Shown here: positions 53,662 to 63,345 of the stretch, one piece after another | Position numbering within the stretch: position 1 is the stretch's first letter | Layout: each line of letters begins with the position of its first letter | Source of the DNA: Chinchilla lanigera | Lineage: Eukaryota > Chordata > Mammalia > Rodentia > Chinchillidae | Length of the DNA: 64,000 nucleotides | NCBI RefSeq assembly: GCF_000276665.1 | Contig: NW_004955446.1 | Location: forward strand, 12,113,646-12,177,645 | Direction of reading: 5' to 3' | Position numbers and translations under genes: made by a program | The notes under the pieces: model-generated | Databases searched by the model: none | What the model was told of the DNA's origin: nothing | Seen by the model: only the letters and a program-made list of their open reading frames with translations

Positions 53662-54536
53662 GCCACTGGTAGTTCTTCAGCAACACCTCGCAAGGGCGCA
53701 GCAGGTAGAGAGGAGGCAGACAGTGTGTTCCTTCCCACACGGCCAGAAATCTGAGGAAGGAGGCTCACGCCTTCTAGATCCTGCTCCAGGGACCTGGAAA
53801 CCGGACCTGCCCTCTGCCTGTGCTGCCTGCACAGACCCCTTCTCCAAGTCTGAACCCCAGAAGGTAAACCCCAGAAGGTAAAAGTTCTATCTGGGGCAAT
53901 TTTCATGCCCCAGAGAGCCCAGGGGCACTTACCCATGGGCTGTGGATGACTGGGGGGCCCACACATGTGTGCCGGAGTCCCCGGAAGTGGGTTCTGGAGG
54001 CTCAGGGCCAAGCTGTCCCCCCTACCGTTGACAATCCCCCTGGAACTCTCAGGACTTGGATAATGGCAGGTTTGCAACTGGCCTTCCAGGACCTGGAGAA
54101 GGTGTATTTGTGAAGGTAGGAAGGTTCAATAAGCCGTTCGCAGCAAGGTGGACTTGACATAACTTTAAAATATTTAGACACCTGCTTAAACTTACAAATG
54201 TGTATTTTTAAGTGTGTATTTAAGCAGACTCTTGTGTTCCCGCCCGTGGTTCTGCAAACGTTAGGGAGGGAGATGGGAGGCACGGAACGACACCCGTGGG
54301 GCAGCCTGTCTTCCGAGGAACTCCGAGTGTCACCTGAGAGCTTCGCAGAGGAGCAGAGATGTTGCTAACGTCACAGAGAGCTTAGACCTAGACCAGTCTT
54401 GGGCGACATCTTTGGCTCCCCAGTGCGTTCTCTAGGCACTCTCCAGGTTCTTGTGAATATGCAAATCAGAAGATCAACGACAAATGCAGAGCTTAAAGCT
54501 GTAGCAGTATCTGGACTGATTTGGTGGTGAAGCAAG
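53662..54536. other. GC-richer intergenic stretch
   Basis: Open minus-strand frames run through 53502-54077, but they include the purine tract and show no recognisable protein. A short tandem repeat ACCCCAGAAGGTAA lies near 53853-53881. Confidence 0.45.
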
Positions 54537-54547
54537 ATTGCTTCCCA

Positions 54548-54653
54548 GGAGGCTGGCGATTTAGTTCAGCGGCACAGGGCCTGCCTGGCAAGCTCGAGGT
54601 CATGAATTCAATTCCCGATAGCAGGGGGAAAAAAACAAAAAGAAAAAAGAAAA
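54548..54653 (+). mobile_element. ID-like SINE with 11-bp TSD
   Basis: GAGGCTGGCGATTTAGTTCA, GGCCTGCCTGGCAAGCTCGA, GAATTCAATTCCCGATAGC, then A-rich tail. Flanks ATTGCTTCCCA at 54537-54547 and 54654-54664. Confidence 0.92.
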
Positions 54654-54759
54654 ATTGCTTCCCATGAAGCTTACTGGAAAAGTGCTGCTTCCTGGGAGGC
54701 TTGGCTTGGGACTATGCCCAAATTTGAGGCAGAATTTTTTTTTTAAATTACAAAGGAAG

Positions 54760-54893
54760 ACAGACTGAGGCAAAAGGATGGAAAGTTCTATCCCAGCCTG
54801 GGCAACTTAGTGACTTAGCAAGACCCTGTCTCAAAATAAAAAATTTAAAAGGACTAGGGATATAGCTCAGTGTGCAGGCCTTAGATCAACCTC
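54760..54893 (+). mobile_element. B1-dID-type composite SINE, 5'-truncated
   Basis: ACTGAGGCAAAAGGATGGAA, AGCAAGACCCTGTCTCAAAA, GGACTAGGGATATAGCTCAG. The B-box end is degraded (TTAGATCAACCTC). Confidence 0.8.
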
Positions 54894-54895
54894 AA

Positions 54896-54911
54896 GAACG
54901 AAAGAAGCAAC

Positions 54912-54980
<69 letters not shown>

Positions 54981-54991
54981 GAAAGAAGCAA
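54896..54991. mobile_element. Poly(A)-only insertion with target-site duplication
   Basis: CC plus 64 consecutive As (54913-54976) lies between two exact copies of GAACGAAAGAAGCAA (54896-54910 and 54977-54991). This is the shape of an L1-mediated insertion that reverse-transcribed almost only a poly(A) tail. Tandem duplication with A-run growth is the alternative. Confidence 0.75.
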
Positions 54992-55009
54992 AAGGAAGGC
55001 AAAACAAAA

Positions 55010-55645
55010 ATGCTGCTGCCCAGAAAAAAAAGCACTATTAATATTTTCCTCTTTCCCTGTAGATTTTTCCAAGCACAATTTTTAAAAACATAGTTGAGGC
55101 AGGGTGCGGTGGTGTATGCCTGTAATCCCAGCACTGGGGAGGCTGAGGCAGGAGGATTGCTGTGAGTTTGAGGCCTGACTGGGTTACATAATAAGTTCAA
55201 GACCAACCTGAACTACATAGTGAGACCCTGTCTCAAAAAACAGAACAAATAAACAAAAATAAAACATAGTTGATACTATAATGTATAATTTTATGATCCA
55301 CTTCTTTTTCAGTTCAGTATTACATCAAACATTCCTCATGTCCTTAAAAACTCTGTTAAAAGAAAAATCTTCATAGTTTCATAATTTATTATTCTGGGAA
55401 TATCTTACAAGTTATTTAACCAATCCCTATTTTTGGACATTCAGGGTGTTTGCAGTATTTTTTTTTTCTCTCTATCAAGTATAAGTAAATGTGCTGTGGA
55501 CTTAATTACTTAAATTCTTCATCTGTGTTTCTGTGTATTTCCTTAAGGCAAATTCCTAGTGCACAAATCACTGGGTCATAGGGAAGTAACACATTTAAAG
55601 GCCCTTGTGACATGTGGCCAAATTCCTTTCCTAAGAGATTGTTTC
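55010..55645 (-). mobile_element. Old L1 (L1M) 3' end, interrupted by a B1
   Basis: TTTTCCAAGCACAATTTTTA, AACATTCCTCATGTCCTTAA, GGGAATATCTTACAAGTTAT, TTTTTGGACATTCAGGGTGT, TTCCTTAAGGCAAATTCCTA and AATCACTGGGTCATAGGG follow the antisense L1M 3' order. Confidence 0.68.
55098..55260 (+). mobile_element. B1-like SINE with 13-bp TSD
   Basis: GGCAGGGTGCGGTGGTGTAT … GAGGCTGAGGCAGGAGGATT … GAGACCCTGTCTCAAAAAAC. Flanks AAAACATAGTTGA at 55085-55097 and 55261-55273, inside the L1M fragment. Confidence 0.94.
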
Positions 55646-55647
55646 AA

Positions 55648-55842
55648 ATTGGGCGCTGTGGTGTATGCCTGAAATCTCAGTTCTGTACTCTGGGAGGCTG
55701 AAACAGGAAGCTTGCAAGTTGAGGCTCAGCCAGGGACATTTAGTGATTTAGCAAGACCTTGGGTCAAAAAAAAAAAACCAAAACAGCAAAGCTGGAGATG
55801 TAGTTCAGTGCAAAACCTGTAGGGTCAATCCCTAGTAGCCCT
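55648..55842 (+). mobile_element. B1-dID-type composite SINE, diverged
   Basis: TTGGGCGCTGTGGTGTATGC, CTGGGAGGCTGAAACAGGAA, AGCAAGACCTTGGGTCAAAA, then GCTGGAGATGTAGTTCAG and GGTCAATCCCTAGTAGC. Confidence 0.85.
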
Positions 55843-55849
55843 TCCTCAG

Positions 55850-58800
55850 AGAGAGAGAGATCAGCCCACCGGGCAAGAGCCTCACCTCACTGCCACTTCC
55901 TGAGGACAGACCTGGAAGGCAGGAGGGCTGCACCATGCCCCACTGCGCTGTAGACTAGCTCAGCTGTATGACCCCGGTAAGAGCAAATCTTAAAGAATAA
56001 CAGTCATGACTGTTTTTATTATATGTGTAAAACACGATTTTAAAAACCGCTTTCATATGTTTGCTTGCTTCCTCATTTTGAACCCCACCGCTAGCCCCCA
56101 CCCCAAACAATGGGAAGACATTCTTCCCATTTGAAAGGTCAGAAAACAAGGCCCAGAATAATCCATATTTCCTACTTTCACCTAAGATTAAATTGTATAG
56201 TATCTAGAAGCCATTTATCATATAGAATCCAGAATGATTTCCAGAATGTATGGACCAGCAGGTTAGGTCAGTGACTGACTACAGCTTGGATTCCATGATT
56301 TTCTGCCACAGTTTCAAACAATGAAACTAAAAGGCAAAGCTCCACACACATCTAAGGAAGAAGTTCTTGAAAGCACAGATTGTAGGACTGGCCTAGTATT
56401 AAGAATGATATTTAACCAAGAGGCAAGAGCTACAGCCAGAGAAGTTAATTAAGAATGCAAAGCTCGTGACTAAATACTGCAAGCAGGGGCCTTCCGGGCA
56501 GGGGCCATGGCCTCGGGAAAGCAAGGGAGAGACGATGAGTCAGATGCTCTGGGGACCGTGAAGAAACCCGTCTGGGCAGAAGGCATAATTCATGTGGGGA
56601 GATAAGACTGGAAGTGCAACTCTGGGTCAGATTTTTATAGCCTGTGGATGCGCGGTTGAATTTAGACCTTTATCTGTTTGTATACAGGCCTGTGCTGCGG
56701 AAGAGCTCTGAGCAAAGGAGCGACGTGATAAGGTGGTGTTAGGAAGATGAGTTTTCAGAGGGGAACAAGCGCAGTGTTAAAAGGCTAAGGCCATATTTGG
56801 GCATGAGAGAATGTCACAGGAGTGAAAAGGAATGGATACAGATAGACAGTGGATACAGGAGAAGGACGGAATAGATGGACCACACTGGCCAATTACATGC
56901 AGCAAGTGATAGGAGTGTTTCTGGTGCATCTCTGAGGTTTGAACTCTGAGTGATAGGACAGGAATGATTTCATTAACTGCAGAAGGGGCTATTGGGAGAC
57001 GTGTTCACTTAAAGCAATTTCTTCCGGATGCACAACCCCAACCATGGTCTCAACCAGCTTCATATCCAGGCGCAGCCCCGAAGGCTATGATCACAATGGC
57101 AGAAAAAAGATCATTCAGAGTAACTCTGCCTTAGTGTTCCGATTATTAGTTAACATTCTGTCTTTCATGCATAAAGACAGTTGCTGGGCTTATGATTAGC
57201 TTTCGAGGAATGATGGATATATGCAGACTTCTGCCTTCCCTTCTACTCCTCTTTATAGCTGTCACTGGTGGAGCAGAAGGAGACGTTTCCTTGCTGACAT
57301 CAGAACAGACTAAGGCCTCTGTGGGGCTCAGATGGGAAGAGTGGCATTGTGGGTTCTGGCCTTCTGCCCACTCCCAGCGCAGGCCCCTTTCTAAAGGCAT
57401 GCATTGACCCTGATTTCATTCAGATTGAGTATGCTCCACTAGAAACTTGCTGACTGGAATCTGCTATTCTTTCACAACTGAGTTCAACTCGCAAGTACAC
57501 TGGCTTTGTTGCCTTCTAGCAGCCTTGTCCTCAGAATAGTGTAGCTTTTTGCAGCCAGGGGCAGACCTTTGTACACCATTGGCAGCTTCTTCTCGGTGGA
57601 GCTCAAAGGAGCCTGAGAGGAAGAAGCCCAGACATGCATGCACTTTTCCCCTCTGCACATCGTGCTGTTCCATTGTCTTTTTCAGCGGTTTGACCTCATG
57701 CCACAATTGTAAGGTGTTTTGGAAAGTTGAGATATATTCATAGCTCTTGAAGTATAAAGGGAAGATTTTTAATTAAAATGAAAACAATAATAAAAACATA
57801 TTTTTGAAAACAAGGTTGGTTTTACAAAATGTCTTCAGCAAATTCCAACTGAAATAGCTCTGTGGGTGGATTTTTTTTCTTCTCATTTTTTTTTATCACA
57901 GATAATTAACAAGAATTTGGAACACCCACTCTGTACAGAGAGCACTTATAGGCCATCATTGTGTAGGGCTCAAAACAAGTTACTAAATCCATAAGCCAAT
58001 GAGAGTTTTTTTTTTCCTCTTTGTAGGAGTTATCTGCTAATATAGATCGACTATATTTCAATGATAGAAGTATGTGACGTTGGGTAGTATGATTTATCAT
58101 AACTTTGCAGTTGAATGCCGAGTGAGATATGATTATGCTATAAAGACACTAAGGAAAGGGTTTCTCTATTCCCTACCCTCTCCCGGCTTCTGGCAGAGGC
58201 AGTTTTAGTGGTGGGGGAGATGTTCCAAGCCTGAAGAACAGACAGCTGTATCGTAACTATATGGCACAGCAGAGAAGAGTAATGAATTCTCAGGATAGCT
58301 CTATGGTTTTATTTGGCTACAAAACCCTGAATTTTATTATTATTACTATTCTCAACCACTTCTTGAGCCAGGACCTGATGAAAGTAATAAAAAAAAAAAG
58401 TTCAGATACATCTGCAATCACAGGCTAGTCTTTAAGAATGGACAACTGATTCAAAACAAGTGATTGTTTCAACCGCACTCACCCAGCGGGAAGATATCCA
58501 GGACCAAATAAATGCTCCACACTTGCCTAACAGCGACTCTACGGAAGGCAGATAGGGCTCCGCAGGAAACCAGCTAGATGCCAGTTGTTGCTTAAGCTGT
58601 TAGGAAAGGTCTTTTTGACATATGCTTTTCGGAAAGTTCCTTATCTGTGGAACCAGCTGAGCTCTTTCAAATGTCTTAACATTCCCAACGAGGACTAAAG
58701 CTTGATTAATTGGTTGTCTCCAAGCACAAGATGAAGTGGAGAATCTCAAGAGTTCACTGGATGACTTGGCTCAAAAAGAACTCCTTTGGTAATTTGGAGC

Positions 58801-59029
58801 CTATTTCAGTTATGTTTATTTTCAGTAAATGGAATAAAATGGACAGAGACGAAACAATTCACATTTTTTTCAAGCTTTGCATTTATTTTTTGGACTAGTG
58901 TCCCAAATCTTTCTAAATATCAAATTGATCAAGTTTTATAGAATTAAAATATGAGTGAAAGGTAATGTAGCTTTTATTTAGTTCAGAAAGTTAAATCCAT
59001 TGGCATCAAACCTCAAACTAAATGGGCGA
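55850..59029. other. Second SINE-free intergenic block
   Basis: 3.2 kb without SINEs. The part at 56640-56960 loosely resembles an old dispersed repeat (GGAGCGACGTGATAAGGTGG). Other than short A and T runs, nothing is recognised. No gene is claimed. Confidence 0.5.
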
Positions 59030-59150
59030 GGGGATGGATGGGAGGGAGGGCATGGAAAAAGAATTAGTACATGTTATGGACAGGTACTAACTCCCCATAA
59101 TGAGTATAGTCATTACGTACTGTAAAATGTACTAATAAAAAATTTTAAAA
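59030..59150 (+). repeat. Unclassified repeat 3' end, copy 2
   Basis: GGACAGGTACTAACTCCCCA, TAATGAGTATAGTCATTACG, TGTAAAATGTACTAATAAAA. Same word order as 51046-51122, with a tail of As and an AATAAA-like end. Confidence 0.55.
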
Positions 59151-59165
59151 GAAGAAAATCAGTTA

Positions 59166-59325
59166 AGCATGCCTATAATCCCAGCAGTCTGGGAGGCTGA
59201 GACAGGAGGAGTTTGAGCCCAAAATGGGCAGTTTAGCAAGACCCTGACTCAAAAAGGAGGGATGTGGGGAGGCTGGGGATATAGCTCAGTGTGAAGGCCC
59301 TGGGCTCAATCTCCAGTGCTGCAAA
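59166..59325 (+). mobile_element. B1-dID-type composite SINE
   Basis: GCATGCCTATAATCCCAGCA, GAGGCTGAGACAGGAGGAGT, AGCAAGACCCTGACTCAAAA, GAGGCTGGGGATATAGCTCA, GGCTCAATCTCCAGTGCTG. Confidence 0.88.
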
Positions 59326-59465
59326 GGAAGAAACTCAATTACCATATATGTTCATGGGTGTATTTCTATATACAGTAATCTGCCTGTTCCCTTGATCTGT
59401 GTATCTGTCCCTTGGCCAATAGCATATGGTTTTGATTATTGTTGCTGGTACTTTGGACTCTTGTT

Positions 59466-59570
59466 GTTTTTTTTTGTTTGTTTTTGGTTTTTCTCCGGTA
59501 CCGGGAACCGAACTCACGACCTTGCGCTTGCCAGGCAGGCGCTTTGCCGCTGAGCTAAATCCCCAGCCCC
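59466..59570 (-). mobile_element. ID-like SINE, best preserved copy
   Basis: T-rich tail, CGGTACCGGGAACCGAACTC, CGCTTGCCAGGCAGGCGCTT, GCTGAGCTAAATCCCCAGCC. CpGs survive and both promoter boxes are intact on the minus strand. TSD TGGACTCTTGTT at 59454-59465 and 59571-59582. Confidence 0.95.
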
Positions 59571-59753
59571 TGGACTCTTGTTTTTAAAAGCCATATCACC
59601 AAGTTGTTTAGCTTTTCTTGTTTATAATAATTATATTAATAACTCATTTTAATTGAATAAAAATTAAAAAAAAATATATATATATATGTATATCCTCAGA
59701 TACATATGCCAGCATAATACACTTCTAAATTTCAAACTAAAATACAAAACCAG

Positions 59754-59836
59754 GGCCAGGGATACAGCTCAGTGGCACAAGCTCCTACTGGAAAGCACAA
59801 GGTCCTGAGTTCAATTCCCGGTACCAGAAAAAGAGA
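59754..59836 (+). mobile_element. ID-like SINE with 15-bp TSD
   Basis: GGCCAGGGATACAGCTCAGT, GAAAGCACAAGGTCCTGAG, TTCAATTCCCGGTACC. Flanks AAAATACAAAACCAG at 59739-59753 and 59837-59851. Confidence 0.94.
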
Positions 59837-59851
59837 AAAATACAAAACCAG

Positions 59852-60245
59852 ATGTGCCTGACCCCCTGCCCTATGTGTTTTGCCTTGGCACACTTACATC
59901 CCTTTCAACTATTCTAGCTAGAGCAGAGTGCTGGTTATTACACTATTTTTTCTCAGCCTCCGACTTATTCTTCTGTTCACTGCTTTACGCATACAGTAAG
60001 TCACAGTTCTCCTTTGCCAGCTTCTTCCGATTGGTCTTGACAATAGGAGGCACTGGGGAACAAGGTACTTGTTCTTTGCTGTCTGCTTCCTGTGATCAGA
60101 GGCAACCTGGAAACAGCTCTTCCCCCCGGGCATGGCAGTTCCTTGTAGTAGCAGCAGTTACTCCAGTTTTCAGGTTGTCCACATTCCCAAGCCAGCGTTA
60201 CGTTCTCCATCGATACCAGCGCCGTTCAGCAAACCACCCCTCCTC
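59852..60245. other. Intergenic sequence without recognised repeat
   Basis: A 138-codon open frame from 59854 runs through this piece into the next SINE and shows no recognisable protein. Confidence 0.45.
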
Positions 60246-60249
60246 CCCA

Positions 60250-60437
60250 ATTTTTTTTTCTGATACCTGACATTAAACCCAAGGCCTTCACTCTTAGCTA
60301 TAGCTCAGTCTTTTATTAATTTGTATTTTTCATTTTAAGACAGAATCTCACTAAGTTGCTCATACTGGGCTCAGACTTGTTCTTCCTGCCTCAGTCTCCC
60401 TGAGTGCGGATTACCAGGATGTACCACCGCACCCAGC
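60250..60437 (-). mobile_element. B1-dID-type composite SINE, diverged
   Basis: TTTCTGATACCTGACATTAA, TTAGCTATAGCTCAG, TTTTAAGACAGAATCTCACT, GTACCACCGCACCCAGC. Confidence 0.83.
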
Positions 60438-60439
60438 TA

Positions 60440-61136
60440 TACCCTGTCCTCAGGGATCTGGCTCTCTCCTCTGAGGTCCTGAGGCATCAGGAAAACAGCT
60501 TCTTATATCTTTCAGCTCAAATCCCAAGGCTCTACATTTTAATAATTCATCCTCTTCCCTTCAATCCTTTAGACCCAAGGGTGGAGATAACTTTTTATAT
60601 TTTCAGTTTGCCAAAGCTTGGTTAATGATTCTTAATGTTGAGAGCTCCCCGTTAAAATTATTGGTATGGTTTCTGCCTCTTGATTGGACCCTGACTGATA
60701 TAAGTAGCTAGCTCATAATTTGGAAATTTATTTGTAAGATTGGCCAAAACTATGACAAAAGCATTCACTGTGGCAAATAAGACCTGTGATGATGTGAAGA
60801 AAAAGATCTAAAACTTGTAAATAAGAGAGAAAGAGAGTTGTATGTGTATCTGACCTTTCAGAATCTTACTAGCATTGTCTGATGGGCCTGCTTAAGGGTA
60901 ATTCTCCAGGGAAACAAATAATAAATATTTATTATTGCTTAAGGGCTACACTCTGTGAAGTTGGGCATGTTTGTATATTGGTAAGTGGTAAATGACACCT
61001 AACCTCCATGGTACCCGCTAGTAACGTTTATATTAGTGTGGTACATTTTTTAAATTGATACAGTTTTATTAATGAAGGTCTACAATTTCCCATAGTGTTC
61101 ACTCTTTTACTGTACATGTTATGAGTTTGTTTTGTT
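60440..61136. other. Intergenic, with a possible old repeat at its start
   Basis: TCAATCCTTTAGACCCAAGG through TTGGACCCTGACTGATATAA (about 60560-60705) resembles a dispersed mammalian repeat ending in ACCCTGACTGATACAG; class unknown. The rest is AT-rich with no gene. Confidence 0.4.
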
Positions 61137-61351
61137 TCATCTTTTGTGATATTGGGGATTGAAACCCAGGGCCCCACAAAGGCTTGGCAAATGCTGTGCC
61201 ATTGAACTATATATATCCCTGGTTATTTTTAAAATTTTTATTTCAAGACAGAGTCCTGCTCTATTGCCCAGGCTGGCCTCAAACCCACAGTCCTCCTGCC
61301 TCAGCCTCCCAAGTAGCTGGGATTACAGGTGTATACCACTGCTCCCAGCTC
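61137..61351 (-). mobile_element. B1-dID-type composite SINE
   Basis: GATATTGGGGATTGAAACCC, GGCTTGGCAAATGCTGTGCC, TTTCAAGACAGAGTCCTGCT, CAGCCTCCCAAGTAGCTGGG. Confidence 0.88.
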
Positions 61352-61614
61352 AGTTTTATGAGTTTTAACAAATACACAGTGCCATGTACCTACCATTACA
61401 CGCTACACAGAATAGTTTTATTGCTCTAAAAAGTCCTCTGTGCCTCATCTATCCTCCCCACCCTGACCTTCTCGTAACTGCTGATCCTTTTATTGTCGTT
61501 AGATTTCTACCTTTTCCAGGATGTCACATGGTTGGAATGTGTCACATGGTAGGACATGCATAGCGCTTTTAGATGGGCCTCTTTCACTTAGCCATATGTA
61601 CTTGAGAGTCCTGT

Positions 61615-61690
61615 ATCTCAGGGATGTACCCAGTGGTAGAATGCTTGCCTAAAATGCATGGGTTCAATCCTCAGAACTGGCAAAGGGATC
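61615..61690 (+). mobile_element. ID-like SINE, diverged
   Basis: ATCTCAGGGATGTACCCAGT, GGTAGAATGCTTGCCTAAAA, GGTTCAATCCTCAGAACTG. Near-identical flanks AGTCCTGTATCT (61608) and AGTCCTCTATCT (61691). Confidence 0.8.
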
Positions 61691-61734
61691 AGTCCTCTAT
61701 CTCTATCTGTGGCTTGGTAACTCATTTCTTTTTA

Positions 61735-61990
61735 AGCTGAAAATATTTCATTGTATGGATAAATCACAGCTTATTTATCCATGCAACTATCAAGGGACCT
61801 CCTGGTTCTTTCGGGTTTTCCCTCATATAATTAAAGTTGCTGTAAGCATTTGTGTATAGGTTTTTGTACGGACATGAGTCTTTAGCACTTTTGAGTACAT
61901 AACTAGCTAGAGCATAATTGCTGGAATGTATTATAAGAGTGCATTTACTTTGTAAAAAACTTCAAATAGTCTTTTAAAGTGATGTATAGC
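61735..61990 (-). mobile_element. L1 3' end fragment
   Basis: AAATATTTCATTGTATGGAT, TTATTTATCCATGCAACTAT, TTAAAGTTGCTGTAAGCATT and AGCATAATTGCTGGAATGTA follow the antisense L1 3' order. Confidence 0.7.
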
Positions 61991-62001
61991 TTTTGCTTAT
62001 T

Positions 62002-62162
62002 TATTTATTTATTTATTTATTTTTTAATCAGAGTCTTGCTGTGCACATAATACAGGCTGGCTTTGAACTCACTATGTGGTCTAGCCTGGCCTGAATATGC
62101 AATCCTCCTGTCTCAGCTTCCTGCGTCTTAGGATTACAGGGATATACCATCATGCCCCATAC
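62002..62162 (-). mobile_element. B1-like SINE with (TTTA)n tail
   Basis: TTTATTTATTTATTTATT, then AATCAGAGTCTTGCTGTGCA … TCTCAGCTTCCTGCGTCTTA … ATACCATCATGCCCC. Confidence 0.87.
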
Positions 62163-62164
62163 CT

Positions 62165-63050
62165 ATCAAGTGTTTTTAAGAATAAAATAAAATCTAGCAG
62201 TCTTATCCTAGAGTCTTTCAATCTCTTAAATTCTTCTGTGAACCAGTTTTAACATCTTGAATGCTCCCTGGTTAACAAGATAAAGAATTATTAAAGGGTC
62301 ATGTTTTTTATTTTCTAAAAATTGTACCTTGACACAAACATTCAACCATTTTTTCCCCCATGAAAGATGACCTGGCTGATCTGCCACAGAAACAAAACTC
62401 TTTCTCCACTTTCCTAGTCACGATTATGACTTTACAGTACCTGTGAGTAAGGGTCAACTCCCATGTAAACTGGCTCAACAGCCCTTTTAAAAGCTAATAT
62501 TTTATGATTGCCAAAGAGCACCCAGTGAACGGATCCACTGACTCATTTAAAAAATATTTCAACATGGAAACTAATTACTAGGTAGATGCAAAATCACTCT
62601 GGTGTAAATCTGATAAAAGTGCAGTTTTTAAGCTTCTAGGTCTCCTCTCTCCTATAGATTTTAAATGTAGTAGCCTCGATTACGGGAGAAAATTGAAATC
62701 AATCCTGTACAGTTGGATCTTAGACTTATCTCCAAGAAATAAAATCCTCACCGGGTTTGAGGCCAACAGGCTGAATCCTGACACTACCCAGAACTTGAAC
62801 AGGCAGAGGAGAGGGCGTAGAATTACTGCTCCAGTTGTCAGCGAGGCTAGAGTGCGTGGTTTGAATGTCAAGGGCATTCTTGGGTTGGCTGCAAAACTCA
62901 TTCCAATTCTTCCATCCTCAGACTGTTGAACTGAAGCCTATTTCTCTGCAATGTTAAGTTATTCCAGACCATGGGTAGAATGATTTGCTCTTCCACTGTC
63001 CTCAGATGTGGAGCTATTGGGCCAATGCTGATACTGTGCATCTGTAACTT
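62165..63050. other. Intergenic sequence without recognised repeat
   Basis: No SINE, no gene recognised. Confidence 0.45.
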
Positions 63051-63072
63051 ACACACACACACACACACACAC
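63051..63072. repeat. (CA)n microsatellite
   Basis: Eleven CA/AC units. A separate (TA)n run lies at 63159-63177. Confidence 0.93.
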
Positions 63073-63238
63073 TCAACTAATGTAAAGGTCCCAACATAAA
63101 CATTAGTTCTCAGAAATGTTCCAAGGATTAAGGCTTTGATGCTTTTAAAAAATAAAATTATATATATATATATATAATGTCAACTTATAACTGCTGTAAT
63201 CTTGCTTCTGTCTCAGGTATTTAAAAAAATTTTAAAAA

Positions 63239-63345
63239 GGCTGGGCTGGGGGTGTACTTAGTGGTAGAGCACTTGCCTAGCATGCGTGTGACCTTGGGTT
63301 CAAGTCTAGCACAGAGAAAAACAAAACAAAACAAACAAAGAAGAA
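63239..63345 (+). mobile_element. ID-like SINE
   Basis: GGCTGGGCTGGGGGTGTACT, TAGTGGTAGAGCACTTGCCT, GGTTCAAGTCTAGCACAG, then an AAAAC-rich tail. Confidence 0.88.

Noticed and set aside
53502..54077. 191-codon minus-strand open frame, the longest in the window
   Set aside because: Its C-terminal part reads through the purine tail and an ID-like SINE, and the rest has no recognisable protein.
57192..57407. Small frame with a signal-peptide-like start (MDICRLLPSLLLLF)
   Set aside because: Short, no homology, no transcript evidence; hydrophobic runs of this length are common by chance.
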